From Lytechinus variegatus (lineage: Eukaryota > Echinodermata > Echinoidea > Temnopleuroida > Toxopneustidae), in the NCBI RefSeq assembly GCF_018143015.1, contig NC_054746.1:38814687-38878686 (forward strand): a DNA stretch of 64,000 nucleotides, written 5' to 3'. Positions 44,201-53,200 of the stretch are shown here, one piece after another (within the stretch, counting starts at the first letter, position 1; every line of letters begins with the position of its first letter). The translations under genes and the position numbers were made by a program. The notes below the pieces were generated by a model that was given only the letters and a program-made list of their open reading frames with translations, was not told the origin of the DNA and did not search any database.

Positions 44201-47150
44201 ATACCCTGGTCATGGGCACACGCTGTATGAACCTCATCCACGGGGGGGGGGAGGAGGGTGGGGGGTTGGTAGTCAAATACATTGCTGTACACACAGGTGA
44301 CCAAATAATTTCCAAGCACCCCCAAACAAGTTTATCTCTGTGTGCATTAGTACCCCCTAAACAAGTTTTTCGCGGGTTTTATTTACACATTTTTTCCCCT
44401 TAACAACTTTCCGCCAAAATAAGACCTCAGGGAAAAAGCTTAGGGAAAAACATACCCTAGCCACGTTTGGCTAGTCTTAACAAAAAAGCTTTTATATGTT
44501 TGACCTCGCAATTGACTATTGACCAGTCTTTCAAGACCACCCTTTTTCTTGAAAATCTTTTTTTTTATACCCTTAATGAGTCCACGACTCCACACGCAGA
44601 CTGCATCCAAAACTGAAAAAAAAACACCCCTCTAAATACGTTTTTTTTACGCTTGTATACAGAAATATATTTGACTGCCCCCCCCCGGGCTCATCCACTC
44701 CATGTGGAGCATTCACACTTGTAATAATTCTCAAACTAGGCATGCTCCATGTACACTGGCTTTTGCATCCTTTCAGAAAAACATTAGTCAGTGTCTGGAG
44801 AGGACCATACACTAAGCAACAAACTGAATGTGTTTTACTAATGCCAATTCATATTGTAATAACACCAATGCATGTTTAACAACATAGATTTAACACGAGT
44901 GTTAAATGCTTGGTGTGGTTCTCTGAGAAAACTGGTGGTGTAGTAGAAAATACCACTATTTTTTTTAGTATACAGGCGTAAGGTGGTACTGTACTTTGTG
45001 AAAAGTCTGTGTGAAGAACACCTGTGTGTTTTCCTTTATCATCAAAACACCACACTAATATTGGTAGTTTGGTTGTATTTTTCTTCAGAAAATTTGCAGA
45101 AATTCTTAAAGGCTACTCTCATTTCTGTGGGATGTAAATTGTTGGTGGCACATCGATTTATACACCTCATGTAGACAGTACATGTATCAACTTAATACAT
45201 GCCATAAAAAAAATGTTACCCGCTATACAATAGCTTACCAAGCATCAATCACAATGCTATATTAGGCAACATTCTTCTTCTGGATCAGCTTTCATGTGGG
45301 GGGGGGTGCTCAAATCATATTTTGACCTGGGAGTGCCTCACAAATCCCTGAAATGAGGGTCTAAAAAACTCACTACACAATGTATACAAGGTCATGAGGC
45401 ATGAATTATCACAGATGATACATGTACATCATACATCTCTACTCTACAGGTCCCCTTTTCCTCACTATTTCATTCAGAAAGAAATACCTCCTCACTGAGC
45501 AACTTCCAAGGAAGCTCTGAGATTTGTGATTTCAAACTATGTGTTTTTTAACATCTTTAAAGTGAATTGAATTCAATCTGATTATTAATTATCAAAAAAT
45601 ATGCAAAATTAAAAAAATTACAAACATTACAAAGTATAGAGATGAAACATTATACAAATGACCCATCATACTTAAAGATAAATGCAAAATACTTGGTTTA
45701 TATATACATATTAGGAAAATTGGATGCCCATGGAAGCAGTATGCTTGTAAGCCTGTAAGGTTGTGTCACCAAGAAGTCACTGCATAATCAAGCATGATGA
45801 AATAGAATTCTGGTAAATGTATCACTTCTTACCTTGTAATGAATTAAACTCTACATTCTAATAAATATTCAGTCATGTGAATATTTTACACTTGCTCAAG
45901 ATTTAACGATCAAATTTTACAAAATATTGTTCTTTCATTTTTCATTGATTCGACCAAAAAAGTGGTAGGGGTGTCCCGCTGGTGAGGCAAAAAACGGGGG
46001 CCTTGGAGCGGGCTCTCTAAAAATAAGGGTCCTCGGAACGGGCTTCGGAACTACAAATCTTTGTGAAAACGGGGGTCCTTGGAACGGATCTCCGGCGTGT
46101 GAGTGCGTATATATGCATCCCTATGGAACGGGCAATCGTGCACTATGCAGCTAGCGCGGCCTCCGCCATGTGCGCTCGCGCTGAGGCGATGGTCGAAAAG
46201 CGCTCTACGGCCGCTTTTCACCAAAATTGCAGCTCCTTGTAGCAGATCAATGCGATCTGAACGGCGTAACGAAAAATATGCGACGCTTTGGAGCGGATTT
46301 CTTTCTTCTTTTTTCTCGATAAGAAGAAAATGCTATGCCTTGGAGCGGCTTTGTTCTTTTTCTCAAGACCAAAAATGCTATGCATTGGAACAGAAATTTG
46401 AGTGTAAAAATGGGGGTCCCCTCCGCGGCACATATCCACTATGCGTTATATACTGAGTGCCCCCCCCTGGGACCTAAGCAATCATTGAATACAAAATTGT
46501 GTTTCAACATTATCCTAACCAATGAATAATGCCCTCAGTAAACAGGTATCGGTACCGAAATCTCACAGCTGCAATGCGGGCGAGACAAAAAAAAACTTTT
46601 TTACTATTATACATCTTTCATACATGCAGATTACAGCAACATACATGCACTTGCTGGAAAACACCCTTCTACCCACTGTTAAAAAAAAATCTTGCACTTT
46701 TACTTTCATTGATTGATTCACACACACACCTTTATCTTCCTCGTCTATTTTTAGAGCTTTAGTTAAATACTCAAATGCTCTTTTATGATGTTGTTTCTGC
46801 TTTGATAACTGTGGATCAAGCTTAGTTCCATTAGATGTTGGATTGGAAGACGATGAAGGATTAATTGTTACTCCAGTCATAGCATTCCCATTATCCTCCA
46901 TGTCGTTTTTCAGAGGACCATAACCCGTCTTGCTGCTGTCGACCATGCCGAAACTCTCCCGTCCACTGACTCGAGAAACAGCCTCAGTTATGAGAATCCA
47001 CAGCTGGAACACAATAAAACGAAGTAAGCTGAACAGTAAAAGCACTGGATAGCTGGCCCACTGGAAATTCCTTCTGTGAATGGACTGTGGACCTTCTGTT
47101 TTGGGCTCCTTTTTATCGCCGGGAGTTTTTGGGCGAATTTTCCGGGGCAT
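2119..47150 (-). CDS. SPAST: Spastin (microtubule-severing AAA ATPase), 5' six coding exons; 3' part outside window
   Basis: Spastin is a hexameric AAA ATPase that cuts microtubules at endosomes, ER, lipid droplets and the midbody. Six exons on the minus strand join in frame: 46730-47150, 42949-43035, 35434-35520, 6964-7121, 4618-4795, 2119-2258. In order they encode a basic N-terminus, a hydrophobic hairpin, an MIT domain (first three exons), a Ser/Pro/Arg-rich linker, the segment matching the start of the microtubule-binding and AAA regions ([14 protein letters not shown]), and the AAA N-terminal part ending just after Walker A (GPPGNGKT). All introns have GT-AG ends and phases agree. The remaining AAA exons (Walker B, sensor motifs) were not found between 1 and 2118 and should lie to the left of the window. 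The spastin identity is firm because hairpin, MIT and the [20 protein letters not shown] stretch all agree with the family. Confidence 0.93.
2395..3420. repeat. Tandem repeat, units of about 153-192 bp, each with a DR1 motif, ending in a GCC/hairpin tail
   Basis: About six degenerate units share the words AAGTTTCATGAACTAG, AAGTTATGATGG, GGCCAAAGTTCATTGACC and CATGTGACCTGAAAC. TGACCTTTGACCT occurs at 2534, 2687, 2850, 3013 and 3205. The array ends with a GCC run at 3362-3377 and a hairpin GTCTCAC...GTGAGAC near 3398-3423, which looks like a defined element end. It lies in the intron between spastin exons 5 and 6. Confidence 0.85.
4618..4795 (-). CDS. SPAST: Spastin coding exon 5: microtubule-binding region and start of AAA domain
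   Basis: The 178-nt exon starts [18 protein letters not shown] and continues through [20 protein letters not shown] to VTFNDI. The [17 protein letters not shown] segment is the characteristic spastin sequence that leads into the AAA domain. The acceptor is CTGCAG and the donor ATTG followed by GTAAGC. A perfect AGGTCA-A-AGGTCA direct repeat (DR1) happens to overlap the acceptor junction at 4785-4797. Confidence 0.92.
4796..6963. other. Spastin intron 4 (between exons 4 and 5)
   Basis: No further exon was found. The only notable site is an X-box-like palindrome at 5712-5725. The rest is AT-rich intron sequence. Confidence 0.6.
5712..5725. promoter_or_regulatory. X-box-like RFX motif GTTACCATGGCAAC
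   Basis: The 14 bases fit the RFX consensus GTHNYYATRRNAAC at every position. It is one of four such sites in this gene's introns (see also 12423, 25742, 33454). Function is inferred from the motif only. Confidence 0.4.
6964..7121 (-). CDS. SPAST: Spastin coding exon 4: Ser/Pro-rich linker
   Basis: The 158-nt exon encodes a basic, serine- and proline-rich stretch starting [14 protein letters not shown] and ending SVPSQPK. It is low in hydrophobic residues, as expected for the disordered linker between MIT and the microtubule-binding domain. The acceptor is CATAG and the donor CCCAAG followed by GTAGTT. It enters in phase 1 and leaves in phase 0, joining the next exon without a gap. Sequence here is poorly conserved between spastins, so the call rests on splice signals and phase. 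Confidence 0.78.
7425..9903 (+). mobile_element. 5'-truncated, frameshifted non-LTR retrotransposon (CR1/L2/Jockey-like LINE)
   Basis: A degraded LINE lies sense on the plus strand inside the large spastin intron. Pieces read in order are the linker after the endonuclease (7440-7742: [16 protein letters not shown]), the RT (7711-8880), and the C-terminal domain (about 9088-9554, ending [12 protein letters not shown] ... [12 protein letters not shown], typical of the group). RT motifs are visible: [42 protein letters not shown] and the catalytic FADD. The reading frame shifts at least near 7720, 7940, 8073, 8875 and 9400, so it is inactive. ORF1 and the endonuclease are missing. The 3' end carries a TGAAA-type short tandem tail at 9883-9903. 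Clade assignment by eye only. Confidence 0.88.
8074..8880 (+). pseudogene. Reverse transcriptase domain of the LINE (longest intact piece)
   Basis: This 268-codon open stretch holds most of the RT palm and fingers. It starts just after a one-base insertion in what should be GK-APGFDG. The first catalytic Asp lies in [10 protein letters not shown] (residue 136 of the stretch), followed by [12 protein letters not shown] (192-203) and [10 protein letters not shown] with the Asp pair at 225-226. It ends at a frameshift in an A7 run, after which the reading continues in another frame. It is a fragment of a dead element, not a host gene. Confidence 0.88.
11554..12120. repeat. Minisatellite, about 5-6 copies of a roughly 100-bp unit
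   Basis: The phrase CCAATGCACAACCAAG followed by AAACATTCATCAAGATGGAA and ACTGGTTCTGAT recurs. Unit starts are near 11554, 11650, 11753, 11848, 11953 and 12107. The unit length is about 95-105 bp, with one longer interval caused by inserted ATGGATG-type sequence. GGGTGGGG runs recur between copies. Confidence 0.85.
12423..12436. promoter_or_regulatory. X-box-like RFX motif GTTGCCATGGTTAC
   Basis: Its reverse complement GTAACCATGGCAAC fits GTHNYYATRRNAAC. It is the second of four such motifs in spastin introns. Function is inferred only from the motif. Confidence 0.4.
18868..20896. mobile_element. Foldback element: 2-kb near-continuous palindrome with TTAA at both ends
   Basis: The two halves are inverted copies of each other around AGATCT at 19887-19892. 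Strong arm homology covers about 19061-19850 and 19924-20702, for example TGACGTCACTGTCTGTACGA at left against TCGTACAGACAGTGACGTCA at right. Homology weakens in the outer 150-190 bp on each side, but the extreme ends match again: TTAA-AGGAGAAATATATTG at left and CAATATATTTCTACT-TTAA at right. A TTAA target duplication suggests a piggyBac-like mobiliser, by inference. No transposase is visible. The left arm has a short acidic open frame from 19182 ([14 protein letters not shown]); its counterpart in the right arm is disrupted. Confidence 0.85.
22586..22826. mobile_element. MITE-like palindromic element with TACAC...GTGTA ends
   Basis: The left end reads TACACTGTAAAAACTGCGGTG and the right end, reverse-complemented, TACACAGCAAAAACTGGTG. 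Both arms continue with GTGTTAA ... ATAGAGGACCACACC. The interior is built of GGTGTTA/TAACACC words. There is no coding capacity. Fragments of related sequence occur at 44850-44970 and 48190-48240. Confidence 0.8.
24656..24781. mobile_element. Small palindromic MITE-like element (about 126 bp)
   Basis: The left end TTTCATGAAAGTTTTGTCTG and the right end, reverse-complemented, TTTCATGAAAGGTTTTGTCA form inverted repeats that extend about 28 bp. No coding capacity and no clear target duplication. Confidence 0.65.
25742..25755. promoter_or_regulatory. X-box-like RFX motif GTTACCATGGCAAC
   Basis: This is identical to the 14-mer at 5712-5725 and fits the RFX consensus. It is the third such site in spastin introns. 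Confidence 0.4.
29170..29500. repeat. Purine-rich tract (G/A on the plus strand)
   Basis: About 330 bases are dominated by GGGGG, GAGAGG and GGGAGG words on the plus strand, with few pyrimidines. Open frames on the minus strand here are Pro/Ser-rich by-products of composition. Confidence 0.7.
29640..30075. repeat. Short-unit repeat arranged as two inverted halves (GAACCTTCGGAA words)
   Basis: From 29650 to about 29785 the plus strand carries CCGAAGGTTCGT-type words. From about 29785 to 30050 it carries the complement, AACGAACCTTCGGAA, in units of about 40-45 bp. The right half keeps one frame open over several units ([10 protein letters not shown] repeated), but similar open frames on both strands argue for a repeat rather than a gene. 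Confidence 0.75.
31142..31641. mobile_element. Non-autonomous foldback element with TTAA duplication (family TTAA-A)
   Basis: Ends are TTAA-AGGGGAAGTTCACCCTG at left and CAGGGTGAACTTCCCCT-TTAA at right, a perfect inverted repeat. Imperfect inverted homology continues inward over 100 bp or more (GATTTGTGACGTCAT at left, GATGTCACAAATC at right). No coding capacity. The TTAA duplication is piggyBac-like, by inference. Confidence 0.8.
33016..33118. repeat. Polypyrimidine tract
   Basis: About 100 bases are nearly all C and T on the plus strand, built from CTCTC, CCCTCC and TTCTC words. It is simple sequence in the intron. Confidence 0.7.
33454..33467. promoter_or_regulatory. X-box-like RFX motif GTTGCCATAGCAAC
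   Basis: All positions fit GTHNYYATRRNAAC. It is the fourth such motif in spastin introns and the nearest one to exon 3. Confidence 0.4.
35434..35520 (-). CDS. SPAST: Spastin coding exon 3: MIT domain last helix
   Basis: The 87-nt exon reads [20 protein letters not shown] and then KERLNI. This matches the third MIT helix (ARRLQAKMMTNLVMAKDRL-like). The acceptor is ATCCAG and the donor ATAA followed by GTAAGT. Phase 1 on both sides. It is separated from exon 4 by a 28.3-kb intron. Confidence 0.9.
37860..38390. mobile_element. MITE-like element with AGGGTGTGTTCAATG inverted ends
   Basis: The left end AGGGTGTGTTCAATGT and the right end ACATTGAACACACCCT are perfect inverted copies. Homology continues about 50 bp inward (CATGAATCATG ... 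CGAAAACTTG at left against the complement of CAAACATGATTCATG at right). An internal copy of GGGTGTGTTCAAT sits near 37954. No clear target duplication and no coding capacity. Confidence 0.7.
39222..39808. mobile_element. Non-autonomous TTAA-flanked foldback element, family TTAA-B copy 1
   Basis: Ends are TTAA-AGGGGAATGAAACC at left and GGTTTCATTCTCCT-TTAA at right. The arms, about 200 bp each, are inverted copies sharing AAGTTTGAGAAAAATCGGAC, AATGCTATGGAGAT and GGCAATGCGACAA. A second copy of the same family, closely similar along its length, lies at 51621-52205. Confidence 0.85.
42949..43035 (-). CDS. SPAST: Spastin coding exon 2: MIT domain middle
   Basis: The 87-nt exon reads [20 protein letters not shown] and then IAVDCSKPG. 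This matches the second MIT helix of spastin, which binds ESCRT-III tails such as CHMP1B. The acceptor is TACAG and the donor is CCAG followed by GTAAAG. Phase 1 on both sides fits its neighbours. Confidence 0.92.
43200..43624. repeat. Dispersed repeat, family TTAA-C copy 1
   Basis: It shares TCCTCATTGTCAT, CAGTGAGTGACAT, CATCTAATTTTGATGAATT and the right end GGTGGACTTGACCT-TTTAA with the repeats at 49190-49423 and 49430-49919. The left end is not clear. A stretch of open frame (43397-43624) lies wholly inside it and is not a gene. Confidence 0.7.
45955..46460. repeat. CpG-rich degenerate repeat of CCTTGGAACGG words
   Basis: Words such as GGCCTTGGAGCGGG, GGTCCTCGGAACGGG, GGTCCTTGGAACGG, CGCTTTGGAGCGG and GCCTTGGAGCGG recur at about 50-bp spacing. 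Base composition is far richer in G+C and CpG than the surroundings. The open frame at 46103-46456 follows the repeat and has no recognisable domain. Confidence 0.6.
46730..47150 (-). CDS. SPAST: Spastin coding exon 1: N-terminus, membrane hairpin, start of MIT domain
   Basis: This exon encodes a Lys/Pro-rich N-terminus ([11 protein letters not shown]), a hydrophobic segment of about 25 residues ([20 protein letters not shown]) matching the spastin ER/lipid-droplet hairpin, a Ser/Asn-rich spacer, and the first MIT helix ([18 protein letters not shown]). It ends GATAAAG before the donor GTGTGTGTG, leaving phase 1. I chose the ATG at 47148-47150 because the basic PRKIRPK run resembles the start of other spastins. 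An in-frame ATG 13 codons upstream (47187-47189) is an alternative. A further in-frame ATG at 46944-46946 lies just after the hairpin and has G at -3 and G at +4; human spastin uses a second start at the same place. Confidence 0.9.
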
Positions 47151-47189
47151 GGGCGGCCGAAACCGATGCCCCTGTGCAGTACAAATCAT

Positions 47190-50140
47190 TCAAAAACACG
47201 TAGGGTCACGAGATTTACTATGACGTTATATCCAAGTTTAGAAGATACCGTAGACATAATACAGCCATCCGGTTTGTTTACATCCTCACACAATACAGCG
47301 TTCACATGCACAGCACAGTATACATATCCACAGAGTCGAGGTGCTTCTTTGATCACGGCAAATTACGAAATAACTCGACTGCAGAATTTCGGTCTCGCCA
47401 GTACCAGCATCGTTTAGTGATCCCTATCCTGGTTGGATGCTACACATGTACGGGATGCACTCATCGCAATTCATGAGACATCCGTTGGCCAGTTAACTTT
47501 CTTCCTGTAATATACCTCCTTGCTTTCAGTAACTTCCTGATTTGTAAGATTTATTTTGTTTTTCCAAACAGTCTACAGACACTAGACAGATATTATTACC
47601 AGAATAACACTTGACTTATACTTATAGACAGAGTACCTAGGGAGGGTGGGGGCGGGCAGCGACAGGGGAGTAGACTGCCCCCCCTGACGAGTAACAACCC
47701 ATGCAAGGGACATATCCCTGACGAGCAAACAAAGATGTTCAACAGTAAATAAGCCAGGCTCAGGAAAGAGATCCTCCTGTCCGTAACTCATGTCTCCTTT
47801 TCTTCATATTTTTTGAAGGCCCATCTTTTTAGGACATTGCGACACTTTCGATCCTTTATTCTTTTTATTTATTTAAACAAAATATATATCATTGCTAATA
47901 TAAAATTATTCATTTTTGAAAGGGTTTCCTGTGCATGGTGATTCAATTTGAAAGTGGAAGCATGCACTGCCCATTTCAAATGAAATAAAAGTTTTGTCTC
48001 AACATTATAATCGATGTCTGTTAAAAATCTTCAATCGTACAACTATTTGATTGGAAATCTCAATATTATGCCTGATCGATGTTTCAATATTTGATTTCTA
48101 TTGGTCTCCAGAACCACAGTGTTTATTTTCCATTTTAAGGAATGTCAGAGAAAATACTCATTTAGATAGATCCTTACCCCTTTTACTACACTGTAAAAAA
48201 AAATCAGTTGAAATTACACAATAAAATTGTTACGACAGATTGCCTATATTTTTTCAAGTATTTATGAGTTTGGCAGTTTTAAGTAAACTTTACTTATTTT
48301 CTGTGCATCCATTTTACTCAAAAAAATAAATTACAATAACTTGATTCAATTAAGTAAAACAATCACTAAAATATTTGAAAAATCAAGTGGGCTGGACTTT
48401 CGTTATTCGAAAGTCCGCTCCCCATCGTCACACTTTCACTTCGGTAGCATCATATTCATCTTAGACATCTTTTATCCAAATACTAGACTTTGTGCATTTT
48501 CACTTACCTGTTACATGTAGATGTTGTTTTGTTGTTTGTTGAAAATTAATGGCGACCAGTCATATTTGACTATTACCGCCAACTCGTTAGGCCAACTATT
48601 ATTTTCTTTTTTTTTTCTTCGACGTGTCTTTAAAAATCGTTCCTCTCCTTTTTTTTCTTTTTATTATTATTATTATTATTATAAAGTCAAGACTATCGTA
48701 TCTTACAGGTTACCGCATGATCCCGTCCTTTGACACCGTCCAGACATCATCCTGTCTCTCCGGTGTAGACAGGGGGCTCCCTTTGGGATACTCAATATAG
48801 ACTTGAAACTCGAAAAATATACTTATATTTTTCAATTAACGCCTTATTTAAATAATGCATGAATATTAGACATGTTAGAGCAAGTAAATATTTGTTTTTT
48901 TTATAACTGTCTTATCTATTTGTGTTTGATTTTTTTCGGATAAGGGTGTGCTAACTATTTAATTCTTTTGTTGAATCAAAGAAAGAGTCATTTAGCAGAA
49001 AATTTTAGATGTCTTTTTAGGTTTTCGGAAAATGATTATATTGTTCTCACTGTTTTATTTGTAAGAATGAAACGATCGCGTATAAATATCAGACCTCTTT
49101 GCCTGAACCACAAAATGGCATTCCACGTGTTCAGGGAGCAATGAAACTTCATTTTACATGACAATGACGAGAAAAAATCAAAATATTCCATATTTCATTT
49201 AATAAAATACAAAAGAAATAGTGAGTGAGTGATGCCATCAGTTCCCTCATTTGCATACTGACCGAGATGTGCATATAAATGTTTTGTGAAATGAAGTGAA
49301 ACTTTAAAATGTCATAACTTTCTTATGTTACATCCGATTTTGATGAATTTTTCAGTGTTATGCTTGTTGAATTTTCTCTTTTTATTCAAATCAAGTTTTT
49401 GTTGGGGTGGAATTGTCCTTTAAGTTTTGCTTAATTTCACAAAACAATATATGCGCAATCCTGATCTGTATGCGAATAAGGGGACCGATGACATCACCCA
49501 CTCACTATTTCTTTTGTATTTTGTTGTATGAAATATAAAATGTTTTAATTTTATCCTCATTGTCATAAATTATGAAACAGAGTTTTATTTCTTCCCGAAC
49601 ACGTGAAATTACTATTGTGTAACATTCAGTGTTTCAATCAAGAGGGTCCATTGTCAAATCTGGAAATACGAATGTATGCGGGAAAGACTGTATAATTCAA
49701 ACAATATAAAAAAAGTGAGTGAGGGACATCATCGACTCTCTCATTTTTATATCACTGCATATGAGTTGTGAATTTAACTGTTTTGTGAAAAATAAGCAAA
49801 GTATTTAATGTCAAAACTTTCTTACTTTTATTCTAATTTTTAAGAAATTGTCAGTGTTATACTTGTTTGATTTTTCTGTATTGATTCAAATCAACATCTT
49901 GGATGGACTTGACCTTTAACAGTTTTTGAAGGGTATGAGCGACCCCTTTTGTTGACCTATCCTGACAACTGATAATTATGCAGATTATTTTAATCTACGA
50001 TTCAAAGGATACAATATCCAAAGTTCAGAGATATTAAGTTAAGTTGTAGCTAATGAAAGATAACATAATGATATCAAAATATGAACAAGGCGTTTTCATG
50101 TTCATACTATAACAGATTGAAAACAAAAAAATATTCCAAA
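47190..50140. other. Intergenic region between divergent spastin and sphingomyelinase-like gene 1
   Basis: This stretch should contain the promoters of both genes. I see no confident promoter motif. It holds an ATT microsatellite (48661-48683), an ACTGTAAAAAAAA half element (48186-48240) and two copies of the TTAA-C repeat (49190-49919). Confidence 0.55.
49190..49919. repeat. Dispersed repeat, family TTAA-C, two adjacent copies
   Basis: Copy 2 ends at 49423 with GGGGTGGAATTGTCCT-TTAA and copy 3 ends at 49919 with TGGACTTGACCT-TTAA. Segments 49206-49290 and about 49430-49510 are inverted copies of each other (AGTGAGTGATGCCATCAGTT against GATGACATCACCCACTCACT), so part of the block can fold back. 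It matches the repeat at 43200-43624. Confidence 0.75.
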
Positions 50141-50213
50141 ATGACGGTGTTCAGAAAGACTTTACTTATTACCTTCAGCTTGATCATTTCTACAATAATT
50201 CAGAGTGCAGCGG
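50141..50213 (+). CDS. Sphingomyelinase-like gene 1, exon 1 (signal peptide)
   Basis: The ATG at 50141 starts a 24-residue signal peptide (MTVFRKTLLITFSLIISTII and QSAA). An in-frame ATG 20 codons upstream exists, but the downstream start gives a standard signal peptide and matches the paralogues in length. The donor is GCGG followed by GTAAGT, phase 1. Confidence 0.85.
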
Positions 50214-53200
50214 GTAAGTTTTATCTTTTTCATAATAACGTAACTATTATATATCCTGTTATCAGTTCCTTTTGCACTCCAGTGTTTTTTTTATATGTAT
50301 ATCGGGTTATATTTTCATACACATGCGAAAATTAATTCAAGAGTGTAGGCCTAATTTGTATATTTTTCCATTTATTTTTTTGACTCACTGATATTAGACG
50401 TTGTTTTACTCCAAATTAAGTCCAAATATCGATTGCTTCTAAGTTTAGAACCAATGATAAGCAAATCTATTCCACGAGTATTCAAACGCGTTTTATAATC
50501 ACAAAAGCTCTCGTTCATTTCGCTATAGCTTTCTGCTTGAAATGATTCATCCGATTTACTTATATATACTATGTAATGACACTCTCTTTTCGATATAAAC
50601 CTATTTTAATACTCATGCATGAAATTAAATTGGTTTGCATCTCCTCTATTTGCCAAAATATGTAAAACACCAAAAAATTTATTCAATCCTTGAGCGTGGA
50701 TGTTTAGATTATTAAACGACTATGTAATATCCGTATACCATGCAAGTATACTGTATTTAAGAACTCTGCTTTGCCTTTTCTTTCACTCTTTTATTTTCCT
50801 TTTATCGACTGTTCTTCTCTTCGCTGGACCCCATGACAGAACAACAGTGCCATGATTGGCACAGCTGATAAGCAAGATCCAGCCAATTTAATCTGAATAG
50901 GCCTATATTTCTTTGTATTATGTAAGCCATTTGAACCATTATGTTTATGTTCAATGTTTAAATCGGAAAATAAATACTCCAACTGCTACTCTTTTTTTCT
51001 CCCTTTTTTTATGGGGGGTTGCTTTTATTGAAACCAACTTATCGCCATGATGAACTTCCTCATTCAAGCAAGCACAATTTAAAGAAGCAATCCTACATAA
51101 CGTTTGTTTAACTACAGTATTTCAAACGAATATCATTATAAAAATAATTATTAAGCGATTCCTCTTTAATGATTTTCCACGCCTGTATTATTACCAACCT
51201 CAAAAAAAAAAAAAAACACTACAGTGAATAGATAGTTGTAATTTTTCTTTCTAAAAACGGAGAGGGAAGACGATTTTTTAGTTGAACATTATATTTTTGA
51301 GATGGTCCCTAGATGGTCCCTTGATATAAGCCACTTTTAAAATGTATTAATCAAATCAATTATTTATTGCAAATGAAAATACCTCAACACCAGTTGGCTT
51401 GTGTCTTTTTAGCAGGCCGATGTTGTCAATTTGCTTCGAAGGAAGTATCGTTGGGGGCGCGAGTTCACATTTCATATATTTGGGATTAGATCGTGAGAGA
51501 ATTTCCTGAAGGCCTGGGGGGTCGTTTCATAAAACTGTTCGTATAAGTTAAGAGCGACTTTACGAACGACCCATTGTGCGTGTTTTTTGCACATTATCGA
51601 AATGCTTTGCAGCGGAGACATTAAGGGGGAACGAAACCTTTGGAACAAGTAGGCTTGTGTCGAAACAGAAAAATCAAAGCAAACGAACAAAGAAAGTTTG
51701 AGAAAAATTGGACAAAAAATGAGAAAGTTATTAGCATTTGAATATTGCAATCACTAATGCTATGGAGATCCTCCCATTGGCAATGCGACAAGGTTGTGTG
51801 ATGTCACATGTGAACAACTTTCCCTTTATTGATTGACTATAAAATACTCCCAAAATGTCTCTCTTTGCTTCTTCTTACGGTGATACAAACTCTTTATCCA
51901 AGATGTATTCTTTAAAAATCTCTATTACATGCCCTAGAATATGCTCTACTGATAGATGTGAAAAAAGAGGCAGTTTAAGTGAAATATATACTAAAGTAAT
52001 GGGGAGAGTTGTTCACAAGTGACATCACACATCTTTGTCGCATTGCCAATGTGAGGATCTCCATAGCTTTAGTGATCTCAATATTCAAATGCTCATAACT
52101 TTTTCATGATTTGTCCGATTTTTCTCAAACTTTCGTTGATCTGTTTCTTTAATTTTTCTGTTTTCACACAAGCTATCTTGTTCCAAACATGTCATTCTCC
52201 TTTAAAGAAGATTAAAAGACGCCTATCTGAAACTCCTCTTACTTACTTACTTGAAAGAAATAATATAACACAACGATAATGTACATGATATTTTTTAACC
52301 CTAACAAGACCGGGGTTTTTTTCCGGAGGAGGGGGAGAATTTTGGCGGTATAGGGCCTACACAATTTTTTGTCTGCGCTTGCAATCCACCAACCCCCCCC
52401 ACACACACACACTTGAAAAATTCATGGTGCCATCACTGCCCTTTCGTGCATGAGGACTTCTTGGGGATATTTTTTAACAAAATTTAATGCGTGGCTGAAA
52501 TGCCATATAAAATGCCTTACCCCTATATGTCGACACCCGTAGGTTCAGACATCACTGATCACACACGTGATCTTCTAAATTCTAACAGTGAGTAACGCCC
52601 CTGTTAAACTATGTTCTCATTTAACTCATCAATTTCAAATCTTTTATCTTTCATTCTATCAGATCAAGACTGTCAAATCCAACTGGAAGACACTCCATCG
52701 GTATGGCTTGGTAAATATCAAATATCATCTCAGTTGCTTTTCTTCACTTTTTTTAAATTCATTTCCACAACCTAATCACTTAGCTCGTCAGAAAAAAAAG
52801 AAAATAAGATAAAAACTTTCAGTAAAAAATACCTCTCCCTCTATATTCAAATATCTAAGTTTTAATTTCCTTTAGCCATATTTTCATGGATAGTTATCAA
52901 GCCAGAGATTTATAATGTACTGTAACTATGTTCTTCTCAGAAGCCGTAGTCTAGGTCCAAGGACCATTTATGCACCTCTCTCGACAGAGTGCATCACTTG
53001 CAATCTAATCTACCTTCTCTCCTGAATAATTATATAATAATATAATAGGTAGCTCACAAACTATAAGTATGTGAATCGTAACATACGCAGAATCGGGTGA
53101 TCTATATTCTCTTGTTTTGTATTTATTTTTTTTTCATGTTGATTCATTTCAGGCGATGAAGATGACGTAACATACTGTGAGGCGGAACCATCTCAATGCT

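Larger units (their letters stand above)
43036..46729. other. Spastin intron 1 (between exons 1 and 2)
   Basis: About 3.7 kb. It holds a fragment of a TTAA-ended repeat (about 43200-43624), C-rich and G-rich runs near 44160-44700, a TAACACC-rich fragment at 44850-44970 related to the element at 22586, and a GC-rich degenerate repeat at 45955-46460. No exon is visible. Confidence 0.6.

Noticed and set aside
46103-46456. Open frame of 117 codons, Arg/Cys-rich
   Set aside because: It follows a degenerate CpG-rich repeat whose word spacing explains the frame.
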